DNA of 26,407 bases from Baffinella frigidus (lineage: Eukaryota > Cryptophyceae > Cryptomonadales > Baffinellaceae). Numbering within the stretch: the stretch's first letter is position 1; each line of letters starts with the position of its first letter. The notes under the pieces are model-generated. The model saw nothing but the letters and a program-made list of their open reading frames with translations, had not been told where the DNA came from and did no database searches. Position numbers and translations under genes: made by a program. Location of the stretch: contig MU646556.1 in assembly GCA_026770585.1 (NCBI GenBank), positions 277,526 to 303,932 on the forward strand, written 5' to 3'. This document shows positions 13,371-21,639 of the stretch, piece by piece.

Positions 13371-14092
13371 ATGGAGCAAGTCTCGCCCTCTCTCTCCGTC
13401 CTCCCCGAGATTATGGAGGAAGAAGTTCTCGCTGATGTCCCACAAATAGAGGTAGCGGCGATGGCGCCAGTCCCCGCGCTTTTCATGGCAACGTTGCGAG
13501 GACATAGCCCCGTGCCAACGTGAACGTCAAGCAAAGCTCGATGGAAAGCATGTCCCCGCTACATGCCGCTGCGTGGAACAGCAGCTGTGCCACCACCACC
13601 AGCGTCGTCGTGGTGAAGCTGCTGCTTGAGAACTCTGCGGACGTGTCGGCAAAGGACGCCGCTGGAAGAACCCCACTCCACGTTGCCGCGCGTCGCGGCA
13701 ACGTGGACGTCGTCCACCTTCTTCTTCACCACCATGCGTGCATGTCGCCAAAGGACGTCCTTGGCAAGACGCCGCTGGTTGTCGCTGCCGATCTTGGGCA
13801 AAAGCAAGTGGTCCAAGTGCTGATGGAGCACGGCGCGGTGATGGACAACACCAAGGAAAAGACGCTGCTTCAGAGGGCCACGCAGAAGAAAACGGTGCGG
13901 GTGCTGATCGAGCGCGCAGCTGCCAATGAACGAGTGCACAGCTACCAAGTGCTGATCGACCGTACAGCTGCCTTGTTGGACAAGGACACCAAGGGAAAGA
14001 AAGAAGATGCGCAGCTTGGCCAGAGGACCGCTTCAGGGGCACGAGGCGGTGACGCGGGGGAGAATGGGGCGCTCGCCGCAGACCAAGTGTGA
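13371..14092 (+). CDS. Ankyrin-repeat protein, apparently frameshifted near its N terminus
   Basis: From ATG 13371, 50 codons (MEQVSPSLSVLPEIMEEEV ... LFMATLRGHSPVPT) run to TGA 13521. The ankyrin frame is offset and open from 13508 to TGA 14090; its first ATG is 13541. The second frame has about three ankyrin repeats: SPLHAAAW...VVKLLLENSADVSAKD, AGRTPLHVAARRGNVDVVHL, and GKTPLVVAADLGQKQVVQVL. A basic, low-complexity tail follows with an internal repeat (VLIERAAANE / VLIDRTAALL). Ankyrin repeats mediate protein binding; no catalytic domain is joined. One lost base near 13508-13520 (mutation or assembly error) or an unseen small intron would join the frames; otherwise translation starts at 13541, giving 183 residues. 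No telomere-like introns. Confidence 0.65.
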
Positions 14093-14168
14093 AGGTTCCG
14101 ACGCGCAGCCGTCGTTGTTCACGAGAACGCCGTGCAGCAGTACAGTGGTGTCGCAGACCGACTCTCCG

Positions 14169-14244
14169 TCCTTTAGGTCCTTTAGGTTCTTCGAGCTCCC
14201 AACCTAGGCGGACGCTGGAACTTGTTCTGCAGAAAAGCCATGCA
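14169..14244 (+). mobile_element. MITE3a copy in the ankyrin gene 3' region
   Basis: CCTTTAGGTCCTTTAGGTTC through CTCCCAACCTAGGCGGAC to TCTGCAGAAAAGCCATGC lies 77 bases after the ankyrin stop. An AATAAA word is at 14288-14293, but dinoflagellates do not rely on that signal. Confidence 0.8.
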
Positions 14245-14294
14245 CTGAGCCTCAGCTTTCCGCGGTTCTGCTTGTGCGTTTGCGTTGAATAAAC

Positions 14295-14626
14295 GGTGTT
14301 TCCCCCAAACATTTCGCAGCAGTTTGGCAGCACACTATCTCGTTACGCACGCATAAGGACACGCGCCGCCCCAGGGTCCTACGACAGGCCTACTCGTAGG
14401 GGTCTAGGAGCACCCGACGGTGCGTGTCCGTATTCGCGAGTAACACCTGTACTGAGAGACAGACTGTTATCGATACCACCACGCCTTGCATGCGTTCCCC
14501 TCCACAGATGCTAGGCTGCTGAGAATCGCCCGATGCCTGCACTGATCGTCTCTACGTAGCACCTGGACATAATCTGTTGAGGGGGGTAGCATCGTGTCTT
14601 GATCACATGGCACGACCGCGGACAGT
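14295..14626. other. No gene seen
   Basis: Unique sequence with GGGTCCTACGACAGGCCTAC-like words distantly similar to MITE1 centres at 14370-14410. No supported frame. Confidence 0.4.
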
Positions 14627-14731
14627 TATCCCTTAAGTGGCCAGTAGGCTCATACGCCCTACCGTAGGGCCGTAGGACCTGCCTAGGACCTCTTGGCCGT
14701 CAAATTTGACGGCATGGCCACTTAAGGGATA
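14627..14731. mobile_element. MITE2 copy c
   Basis: TATCCCTTAAGTGGCCAGTA to TGGCCACTTAAGGGATA. Internal arms TTGGCCGTCAAATTTGACGG are also inverted. Close to the family consensus. Confidence 0.9.
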
Positions 14732-14929
14732 CACCCTGAAGTGCAACAACCCCCGCGGGGGGGTTGGTATTGAGAGAGACCTTTATTAGTACCACCACCG
14801 CCGCAATGTATGCACCCCCACCGAGGCTGTGTCTGAGCAGGACCTAAGGAGCACCATGTCAACTAGATCCGAGTGAGTCTCTTGAGTGGAACCGTAATGT
14901 ACAAATTATTGAAGAGGCAGTGTGTACAG

Positions 14930-15018
14930 TGGTGGAAAGGAAGCAAGGCTTTTCTGCAGAACAAGTTCCAGTGTCCGCCTATGTTGGGAGCTCGAAGAAC
15001 CTAAAGGACCTAACGGAT
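14930..15018 (-). mobile_element. MITE3a copy, reverse
   Basis: GGAAAGGAAGCAAGGCTTTTC, CGCCTATGTTGGGAGCTCG and AACCTAAAGGACCTAACGG. It gives the spurious peptide VRLCWELEEPKGPNG in the forward frame. Confidence 0.85.
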
Positions 15019-15079
15019 TGAGTATTTCGAAGGTTTGGCCAACCCGTGGTCACACAACGTGTGCCACTATGTTCCGCTC

Positions 15080-15130
15080 AACACCCTACAGTAGGTCTAT
15101 GCCTATGGCCCTACGGTGATCCTACGGGGG
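15080..15130. mobile_element. MITE1 fragment
   Basis: CCTACAGTAGGTCTATGCC and TATGGCCCTACGGTGATCC match the MITE1 centre; the CTCGCTCA ends are missing. Confidence 0.6.
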
Positions 15131-15183
15131 GCCACGGCTCCTTCTGAGCGGGGTAATCCTATACACGCATCACCCCTAGTGGC

Positions 15184-15288
15184 TATCTCTTAAGTGGCCA
15201 GTAGGCGCATACGCCGTACCGTAGGCCCCTAGGACCTGCCTAGGACCTCTTGGCCGTCAAATTTGACTGCCTGGCCACTTAAGGGGTA
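15184..15288. mobile_element. MITE2 copy d
   Basis: TATCTCTTAAGTGGCCAGTA to CTGGCCACTTAAGGGGTA; full length, ends with one mismatch each. Confidence 0.9.
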
Positions 15289-15540
15289 CGTCTGCGTCGT
15301 TTGACCAGGCCTCAACTTGGCGCGAATTCCCTGTTTTTACAGTGGATTCACAACCTCGAGACGTATAGCCACTAGGGTGTTGTCAGCACCACATTCATCG
15401 CTCACCACCTGTGTAGTGAGGAGAAGGCTCTCATCGAAGAGAGACCGGTATTGCTGCACCACGGTAGTCCTGAGGACAACCCTACCGTAGGACTTGAGGC
15501 GGCGCGTGTGCTTACTCGTACTTGTCGTTTTAGGGGTGTT
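15289..15540. other. No gene seen
   Basis: Unique sequence; small inverted words around CCTACCGTAGG at 15480. No supported frame. Confidence 0.4.
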
Positions 15541-15712
15541 CGAGGTCCTAGGGGTTTTAGGGGGTTTAGGGGTTCAGGGTTCAGGGTTCAGGGTTCAGGG
15601 TTCAGGGTTCAGGGTTCAGGGTTGAGGATTTGGGGTTTAGGGTTTAGGGTTTAGGTTTTAGGTTTTAGGGTTCATGGTTTAGGGTTTAGGGTTTAGGCGT
15701 TAGGGTTCGATC
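15541..15712 (-). repeat. G-rich telomere-like array (TTCAGGG and TTTAGGG)
   Basis: Seven TTCAGGG units at about 15573-15622, then TTTAGGG and TTTTAGG variants. Orientation is opposite to the arrays at 0.4-8.8 kb and 17 kb. It ends abruptly at GTTCGATCC. Confidence 0.9.
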
Positions 15713-15790
15713 CAAAGTAAAATGGACGACCTTGCAGGGCACTATTTGAGCCACTTGGGATGGCTGGTGGTTGGGGTTACGATTTTTGGA

Positions 15791-15877
15791 GGGGTCCGCA
15801 TCAGAAGCACCAATTAAGCCCGATGCAGATAAAGCCAGGTTGATCAACCTGGCTTTATAGCGTGAGAGCGGACCCCA
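15791..15877. repeat. Palindromic element with a 30-bp perfect core
   Basis: GGGGTCCGC at 15791-15799 is inverted as GCGGACCCC at 15868-15876. Inside, 15829-15858 is a perfect palindrome, ATAAAGCCAGG...CCTGGCTTTAT centred on TGATCA. Confidence 0.8.
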
Positions 15878-16084
15878 TGTGTGTGAATATCTATTTTCCA
15901 GATCCTTTAGCTTCGCAACTGCACAAATTATTTTGTACGTAACCACTTGTGTGCAGTATTTTCCGTTGCCAGCCAGCTTGAAAGAAAAAGACTTGTTCCC
16001 GGATAAGAGTCAAATCTCACACTCTGATGTCGCACCCCGTCAGGCTCGCTTTCGTTGCCCGGTTCAGTCAACCGTGCCACTGGG

Positions 16085-16360
16085 GCCTCATAACCTTCAT
16101 AACCTCATAACCCCTCGTCACCTCGCAACCTCATAACCCCTCATAACCTTATAACCTTCCAACCTTCCAACCGCATAACCTTATCATAACATCGTAATCT
16201 CATAAACCTCATAATCACGTGACCTCATTACCGTAACCCTCAACCTTAACCCCCGAACTGCAAGCGCGCTGCTGGCAAACTGCAAAAAAGCCATATAACC
16301 TCATAACCCCTCATAACCCTCATAATCTTATGACCTGATAACCCTCATAACCTTAGCTCT
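16085..16360 (+). repeat. Degenerate CATAACCT repeat
   Basis: ATAACCTCATAACCCCTCATAACC words of 8 to 11 bases are interrupted once by unique sequence (about 16250-16290). A non-telomeric simple repeat of similar base bias. Confidence 0.85.
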
Positions 16361-16404
16361 CCTTTCACAACCTGGCGCACTGCAAAAAGCGCGGCTGCAC
16401 GATC

Positions 16405-16509
16405 TATCCCTTAAGTGGCCAGACGGTCAAAATTGACCCGCAAGAGGTCCTAGGCAGGTCCTAGGGCCCTACGGTAGGGCGTATGCGCCTACTGGCCACT
16501 TAAGGGATA
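16405..16509. mobile_element. MITE2 copy e
   Basis: TATCCCTTAAGTGGCCAGAC to CTGGCCACTTAAGGGATA, full length, followed at once by a GA-rich run (16519-16546). Confidence 0.9.
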
Positions 16510-16855
16510 ACGAATCAGGTGAAGAGAGAAAGAGAGAGAGAGAGAAATGTCTTTATTGACAACCAAATGGCCCGGATTCGATATATCAGCGGAATAATTA
16601 AGCGGACCGCCCTCGTGGCATTGGGGTTTGATTTCCCTTTTCCCGGTGGCATTGTATCTACCTTCCTAGTTATGTGAAGATTTGTAAAGCAACTCGTTGT
16701 TGTGCAAAAGGGAATGCTGTTTTGAATTCGCCGAGCTGTTACAAAGGAACTAGTATTCAAAGGCCGCGTCCATGCCTTTTGAAGCCAAAAGTTTCTTAGC
16801 CCTGTCCTTTCTCAGGACACAGTCCGTATTAGGAGTACTACATGAACCAGGTGTG
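16510..16855. other. No supported gene
   Basis: GA-rich run, then TGTCTTTATTGACAACC, then unique sequence. An 81-codon reverse frame exists but has no recognisable features. TCAATAAAGACA on the reverse strand resembles the TCGAATAAAGTCAATAAG duplications at 20.4-20.7 kb. Confidence 0.4.
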
Positions 16856-16857
16856 TA

Positions 16858-17192
16858 AAACCTAAACCCCAAATCCCAAACCGTACCACCCAGACCCTAT
16901 CCCAAAACCCTAAACCCTAAACCCTAAGCCCAAACGCTAAAACCTCGAAAACCCAAACACCCAACACCAAAACCCAAACCCTAAAACCTGAACGCTAAAC
17001 CTTCAACGCTGAACAATGACCCCTAAACCCTAAACCCTCAACCCTAAGCCCTGAGCCCTAAACTCCAAACCCCCAATCCTAAACCCTAAACCCTAAACCC
17101 TAAACCCTAAACCCTAAACCCTAAACCCTAAACCCTAAACCCTAAACCCTGAACCCTAAACCCTAAACCCTGAACCCTTAACCCTTAACCCA
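16858..17192 (+). repeat. Telomere-like array with perfect CCCTAAA core
   Basis: Degenerate from 16858; about 12 near-perfect units at 17075-17175. It contains no exon-like island that I can see, unlike the arrays in the left gene. Confidence 0.95.
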
Positions 17193-17254
17193 CGCGCCGA
17201 TGTCTCCACCAAGACGCTCTACACCCAGAGGGTGCGAGCGCTGACGATCAGTTC

Positions 17255-17346
17255 CTGTGAGCCTCGGTCGGACAGGTGACGAGCCTCGGTGGTTGACTAA
17301 TGAAGGTAACTTCTCTCTCGCGTGTGTGTCCGACCGAGGCTCACAG
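17255..17346. mobile_element. MITE4 copy with 20-bp perfect terminal inverted repeats
   Basis: CTGTGAGCCTCGGTCGGACA and its exact reverse complement bound 92 bp. A second, shortened copy is at 20048-20117. Confidence 0.9.
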
Positions 17347-17390
17347 TTCCACTCAAAAGGAGACTTCTTCGTCAATGCTCAAGTCTCCTG

Positions 17391-17510
17391 CAGGGGCACC
17401 TCGCTCTAAGAAACCGCCCCCCCCCTAGCTAGGACCACAATAGGGCCCTAGACATAGGCCTACTGTAGGGTCCGAGGGAGAGTCGCTTTCTTATGAGCGA
17501 GGTACCCCTG
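17391..17510. mobile_element. MITE1 copy c
   Basis: CAGGGGCACCTCGCTCTAAG to TATGAGCGAGGTACCCCTG with the ATAGGGCCCTAGACATAGGC centre. Confidence 0.9.
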
Positions 17511-17861
17511 TAGAGGGATCCCGAGTGTGTCCCTCACAGAGTGAGAGATCGAGAATGTGTCTGTGACGGGATCTCTGTTCCTTACGAACCCTAGTTTGGG
17601 CGGCCCTGCTGAGAAACACAGAGTCCTGCCCTGTATTCAACAATAGATCAGCGCTTCAGACACGGTCTCCGCATGCCTGCGCCTGCGTTCCGAGGCTAGC
17701 CACCCGGCCTACAGCTGCGCCACTTCGCTTACAGTCCAGCTACGCGCCGCCTTCCTTCAGGGGCGCACACGGCTTTCTCACTGCAACTAGCTAACAAGCT
17801 ATTCATTATGTCGGTTATGAGCCCTGTTTCAGGCGTGTGGCTGTTCCCGGCGCGGCCCCCA
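17511..17861. other. No gene seen
   Basis: Unique, moderately GC-rich sequence without a supported frame or a recognisable repeat. Confidence 0.4.
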
Positions 17862-17965
17862 TATCACTTAATTGGCGAGGAGGCGCATGCGCCCTACCGT
17901 AGGGCCCTAGGACCTGTCCAGGACCTGTAGGGGGTCCTTCAGGCCCCCTCGCCACTTAAGGGATA
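17862..17965. mobile_element. MITE2 copy f
   Basis: TATCACTTAATTGGCGAGGA to CGCCACTTAAGGGATA; internal region diverged (GGGGGTCCTTCAGGCCCCC hairpin). Confidence 0.85.
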
Positions 17966-18000
17966 CAGGTGTATTCATTATCAAACGCTCCTCTCTGACT

Positions 18001-18090
18001 ACAGGGGTACCTCGCTCACAAGAATCTGGAACCCCCTACATGTATGCTGGTCCTAGGGGTGGGCGTTTTCTTATGAGCGAAGTACCCTTC
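18001..18090. mobile_element. MITE1 copy d, short
   Basis: ACAGGGGTACCTCGCTCACA to CTTATGAGCGAAGTACCCTT in 90 bp; the centre is reduced to GGAACCCCCTACATG and TGGTCCTAGG. Confidence 0.85.
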
Positions 18091-18138
18091 TACGCGAGAG
18101 GGGGGGTGGCCCCGCTTCGAGATGGATAGCCCCCTCCT

Positions 18139-18698
18139 ACAGGGGTACCTCGGCTACAAGAAAACCCTTGCTCGAGGGTCGGTCGGTCGGCGTTTTCTTA
18201 AAATAAGAAAACCGAGCGAGAATCCGGTCGGTCCGATTTCCTTAAAGTTACGAAAACGAACGAAAGCGGTCGGTACGTGTTTTCTTACAAGTTAAAGAAA
18301 ACGCAGGAAAGCGGTCGGTCCACGTTTTCTTAAAGTTAAGAAAACGCTGGGAGAAGCCGGTCGGTTCTCGTAAGAAAGCGCAAATGTGCACCAGACGGGA
18401 ACCCATTTTTCGCGGGAATGTTGGCATGTTTTTCGGCCCGAAAATTTGCCAGCTCCTTTCTCCGGGGGGGTAGGCGATGTGGGGCCCAAAATTTTCTTGG
18501 CACACACAGAATCCGGTCGGTCGGTGTTTTCTTAATTCATGAGAAAACACGAGAATCCGGTCGGTCTGCGTTTTCTTAAAAATAAGAAAACGCAGGAGAA
18601 TCCGGTCGGTCCGATTTCCTTAACATTAAGAAAACGCAGGGGTCAAATCCGGTGCGGTTTCTTGAGAAGCGTTTTCTTGTAGACGAGGTTCCCCTGTA
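18139..18698. mobile_element. Compound MITE1-ended element with an array of hairpin units
   Basis: Outer ends ACAGGGGTACCTCGGCTACA and TGTAGACGAGGTTCCCCTGT are inverted, 560 bp apart. Between them are about eight units of 43-48 bp starting GGTCGGTC, most with the small palindrome GTTTTCTTAA...AAGAAAAC (18175-18380 and 18515-18650), around a unique 135-bp centre. Confidence 0.8.
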
Positions 18699-18780
18699 GG
18701 GCCACCATAGGGCCCTAGGCATAGGCCTACTGTAGAGTCCTAGGGGAAGGCGCTTTCTTATGAGCGAGGTACCCCTGCAG
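18691..18780. mobile_element. MITE1 copy sharing an end with the compound element
   Basis: CCCCTGTAGGGCCACC, ATAGGGCCCTAGGCATAGGC and CTTATGAGCGAGGTACCCCT. Its left end overlaps the right end of the preceding element. Confidence 0.8.
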
Positions 18781-18880
18781 GCGCCGTGCTTCTGCGGCGC
18801 TCCCTGTGAGGACATTCTCGGGACGGACCCGCCTCGGGCGAGAACACGAGTCCCTTATGTAGACTTGAGCGCATGCAGTG

Positions 18881-19918
18881 TCACGCTCCCCTCTTGCGGA
18901 AGCACGCCTGCCCCGAGGGGCATCCAGCCCTCGTCCTGGTGAGGTCCGAGTGAGCAGACGCCACCGTGGCGATCACTTCCTCGACGCCCGGCCAGAAGAT
19001 GTCGTCGACGACCACCAGCCCCCCTGGAGCGAGCAAGTGCAGCGCGAGCACGAGATCCGAGAGCACCCCCCGCGCCGAGTGCTCACCATCCACGTAGATG
19101 AGATCGAACGCCCGAGGAGGGTCCTCGCCGACCAGGCCTGCGAGCCGCTGGTGCGAGAGGCCCCGGAGCTTGGTGATGGTGACAGAAGCGGGGAGGGGAG
19201 CGGCCGCGATGTTGTGGTCGAACCGCGCCTCGAGGCCGCTGAGCTCCGGGAAGAAGGTGGTGTCGGCCTTGTGCTCTGCCCCCCCCTCCCACGAGTCGAC
19301 GCACGCCACGCCCCTGACGCGGAGGTTCTGCGCGAACCAGAGCGCCGACAGACCCTCCCACGAGCCGACCTCGAGCACGTCGATCTCGCGCCCCTCCTCC
19401 TCGCGCGACCAGGGGCGAAAGAGGGCAGCCCACTGCGGCGCGTTGTCTGCCGCCCAGTGTGTCGTGAACCGGCAACTAACGCATCTCACCAGCGCGGCCG
19501 CGTGGAAGGAGTAGGGAGCCACGCTCGCGTCGATGGTCACGGCGAGAGAGACGTTGCGTCCCGAACGGTCCCCCACCGCGAGGATGGACAGCGTGAGGCG
19601 TTGATCTCGCTCTCCCTTCAAGGAAAACTTGGAGAACCAGCTGCGCACGAACAGAACGAGGTCGTCCGGTTCTTGCGGCCAGGGGATGGCGCGGTATTCG
19701 TGCACGGATCCGTCCGCCTGCAGGTAGCAGTGCACCGTCTCCCCCGACTCGAAGCCGCAGAAGCGTGCCAGCACCCCGTCATAATGCAGATCCCTCAGCT
19801 CCACCAACCCCGGGTCCTCTGCCGAGCAGATCCTCTGCACCACATCCTCTGCCCCGCCTGCTAAATTCAGAATAGCCAGCGCCGCGAGCAGAATCTGGGA
19901 AGCCAGCGATCGTGGCAT
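18881..19918 (-). CDS. Secreted or lumenal class I SAM-dependent methyltransferase (Methyltransf_24-like)
   Basis: 345 codons without interruption. MPRSLASQILLAALAILNLA (1-20) is a signal-peptide-like start, with likely cleavage near GGA-E. Residues 30-175 are an unrecognised N-terminal region with cysteines at 31, 54, 64, 146 and 149. The methyltransferase core follows: motif I IDVLEVGSWEGLSALW (179-194), VACVDSW (204-210) with the acidic residue expected to bind the ribose, FDLIYVDGEHS (271-281), and LLAPGGLVVVDDIFWP (295-310). The YVDGEH and APGG motifs are typical of Methyltransf_24 enzymes; the substrate cannot be read. I chose ATG 19918 because the 16 codons upstream (ECSELEEPKGPKGL) come from a MITE3 remnant. 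No introns or telomere-like repeat, unlike both split genes; this could be a retrogene, but no spliced-leader relic is visible upstream. Confidence 0.85.
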   Translation of the reverse strand: MPRSLASQILLAALAILNLAGGAEDVVQRICSAEDPGLVELRDLHYDGVLARFCGFESGETVHCYLQADGSVHEYRAIPWPQEPDDLVLFVRSWFSKFSLKGERDQRLTLSILAVGDRSGRNVSLAVTIDASVAPYSFHAAALVRCVSCRFTTHWAADNAPQWAALFRPWSREEEGREIDVLEVGSWEGLSALWFAQNLRVRGVACVDSWEGGAEHKADTTFFPELSGLEARFDHNIAAAPLPASVTITKLRGLSHQRLAGLVGEDPPRAFDLIYVDGEHSARGVLSDLVLALHLLAPGGLVVVDDIFWPGVEEVIATVASAHSDLTRTRAGCPSGQACFRKRGA

Positions 19919-19920
19919 CA

Positions 19921-19972
19921 GTCCTTTAGGTCCTTTAGGTTCTTCGAGCTCCGAACATTCGGACACCCTAAA
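19921..19972 (+). mobile_element. Truncated MITE3 abutting the methyltransferase start
   Basis: CCTTTAGGTCCTTTAGGTTC to CTCCGAACATTCGGACACC. It is the first half of the element, 3 to 4 bases upstream of the ATG, so it would form the 5' leader. Confidence 0.8.
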
Positions 19973-20047
19973 GGTCCTTTAAAAATAGATTTAGGACAGG
20001 CAAAATCTGGACGGAGCGAATTTTTTTTCGGTGTCCGCCTACCGAAG

Positions 20048-20117
20048 TGTGAGTCTCGGTCGGACAGGTGATGAGCCTCAGTGGGAGGCTCATCACCTGT
20101 CCGATCGAGGACGCACA
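20048..20117. mobile_element. MITE4 copy, short
   Basis: TGTGAGTCTCGGTCGGACAG, then GTGATGAGCCTC, inverted around AGTGG; right end CCTGTCCGATCGAGGACGCA. Related to 17255-17346. Confidence 0.85.
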
Positions 20118-20398
20118 GAAGGGCCTTTTCTCACATCGCAACGTGGGGGCCTAGGTGGTTGAGGGGGTTTTCTGCTCTCCTCGCGTGGTATGTATGAGTG
20201 GCCCGCAAGGAGAGTGGTCCATACATTTTTGCCCAGTCCGGGGCAACTGTGTATGGAATAGGCAGAGGCCCCCACGCAACGGGGTGCTCTGCAGGGGGAA
20301 AACTAAGGAGGAGGACGCTAATGCGTACTTCTCCTGTGTGGACCCCCCATTATGGGTAGTGGCAGTTTCTTGAATAGGAAAACTTTGGTGCAGTTCCC
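20118..20398. other. No gene seen
   Basis: GTGGGGGCCTAGG at 20142 and CCCCCACGCAACG near 20268 are loosely inverted; CCATACATTTTTGCCC and TGTGTATGG words are present. No supported frame. Confidence 0.4.
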
Positions 20399-20733
20399 AG
20401 ATCTTTTCCTAATCTCGCCTCAATTCTTGCACCGTGTAATTCACTTTCGAATAAAGTCAATAAGTCAATAAGTCAATGAGAGCTAAACGCGATCCGAAAG
20501 CAAAAATGCTTTCTCTGCAGTCCTTTCTACGGAAGGGCGCGACGTTGGGCTATGTTGGGAGAAATTAAAACCTAAAGGACCTATGTTGGGAGTTAAAAGA
20601 ACCTAAAGGACCTAAAGGATTACCTGGACCTTAGGTACAATCTGGTGAAGACCCCAGATGTTTTCCTAACCTCGCCTCAATTCTTGCACCGTGCATTCTC
20701 ACTTTCGAATAAAGTCAATGAGTGTCAATAAGT
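20399..20733. repeat. About 80-bp direct repeat flanking two MITE3 fragments
   Basis: 20399-20480 and 20654-20733 share TTTTCCTAAxCTCGCCTCAA, TTCTTGCACCGTG and CTTTCGAATAAAGTCAA. Between them lie a reverse MITE3b (20491-20584) and a reverse MITE3a fragment (20585-20625). Confidence 0.8.
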
Positions 20734-20789
20734 GACGCAGGGGCCTACATGCACGACCTGCTGGGGGTCAAATATGGCCCCCAGCTACT

Positions 20790-20894
20790 TAACCCTTAAG
20801 TGGCGAGTAGGCTCATACGTCCTACAGTAGGGCCCTAGGACCTGCCTAGGACCTCTTTGCGGTCAAATTTGACCTCATCGCCACTAAAGGGTTA
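20790..20894. mobile_element. MITE2 copy g
   Basis: TAACCCTTAAGTGGCGAGTA to TCGCCACTAAAGGGTTA. Both ends carry the same change (TAACCC in place of TATCCC), so the two ends evolved together or the copy belongs to a subfamily. Confidence 0.9.
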
Positions 20895-20952
20895 AGGGAT
20901 ATGGCGGCCGTGTTGGTATTAGTAAAGTTCTGCCTCTGGAACCACGAACCTG

Positions 20953-21056
20953 CATCCCTTAAGGACCAGTAGGCTCATACGCCCTACCGTAGGGCCCTAA
21001 GACCTGCCCAGGACCTCTTGGCGGTCAATTTTGACCACCTCGCCACTTAAGGGATA
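20953..21056. mobile_element. MITE2 copy h
   Basis: CATCCCTTAAGGACCAGTAG to TCGCCACTTAAGGGATA. The left end has lost a few bases. Confidence 0.85.
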
Positions 21057-21099
21057 GGCCCGCCTCGGAAGCTCTTGCGGGGTGCGTGGGCTGCGTGTG

Positions 21100-21312
21100 G
21101 ATACAGTAGGCCAATGCCTAGGGCCCTATGGTGGTACTAGAGGGGGGAGCGGTTTCTTGTGAGCGAGGGACCCCAGTATTTGAGACACATCTGTACTGGT
21201 CGCAGGCACCCGCACGACTCCGGGACGTCTTTTAGGTTATTCTAACTCCCGCCATAGGCGGACACTGGAACGTATCCTGCAGAAAGGCCCTGCTTCCGTT
21301 CGGATCGCATCA
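21100..21312. mobile_element. MITE1 half and a MITE3a copy
   Basis: 21100-21174 is the right half of a MITE1 (ACAGTAGGCCAATGCCTAGG to TTGTGAGCGAGGGACCCC). 21227-21312 is a MITE3a (TTTTAGGTTATTCTAACTCCC to TTCGGATCGCAT), followed by the poly-C and GTACAGAGGATCGCGGCAG word. Confidence 0.8.
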
Positions 21313-21423
21313 AGCCCCCCTCCCCTGTGCATGTACAGAGGATCGCGGCAGAAATCGGCTCAAGGGCATGCTCATCGGACGTGAGGTATCTCCAGCTGGG
21401 AACGCGCTCACACACCACCCAAG

Positions 21424-21603
21424 TCCGGGACGGGCCCGCCTCGGTGGCGAGAGACCCGCCTCAGGACGGAATTCTGGACGGGCCCGCCTCGGGAATTCCG
21501 GATGGGCACGCCTCGGGAGTCTAGGACGGGCCCGCCTCGGGGGCGTGGGCCTCACGTTTTGTAAAGTCGCTTTCTCTCACGTTTTGTAAAGTCGCGTTCT
21601 CTC
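21424..21603. repeat. Two small tandem arrays
   Basis: GGACGGGCCCGCCTCGGG units of about 24-28 bp (four to five copies, 21427-21541), then two copies of CACGTTTTGTAAAGTCGC (21552 and 21577). The motif GACGGACCCGCCTCGGGCGA also occurs at 18822. Confidence 0.8.
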
Positions 21604-21639
21604 ACTTCTCGCGCGGGCCCATGAGCGTCACCTGCCGAC

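Noticed and set aside
13527-14333. 268-codon minus-strand frame
   Set aside because: It is the antisense shadow of the ankyrin gene plus a MITE3; the plus strand has recognisable ankyrin repeats.
16515-16760. 81-codon minus-strand frame
   Set aside because: Starts or ends in GA repeat, no domain, no splice context; no reason to prefer it over chance.
18248-18815. Minus-strand frames with KTRTDRF and GTSLIRKRLPLG peptides
   Set aside because: They are translations of the hairpin-unit array and MITE1. I recall similar peptides in predicted algal proteomes, where they are probably element-derived as well.
18878-19864. 328-codon plus-strand frame
   Set aside because: Antisense of the methyltransferase, which has signal peptide and SAM-binding motifs; the plus frame is arginine- and histidine-rich without motifs.
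19919-20060. Relic of the dinoflagellate spliced leader upstream of the methyltransferase
   Set aside because: I looked for the leader sequence in this stretch and saw none, so a retrogene origin is unsupported by that mark.
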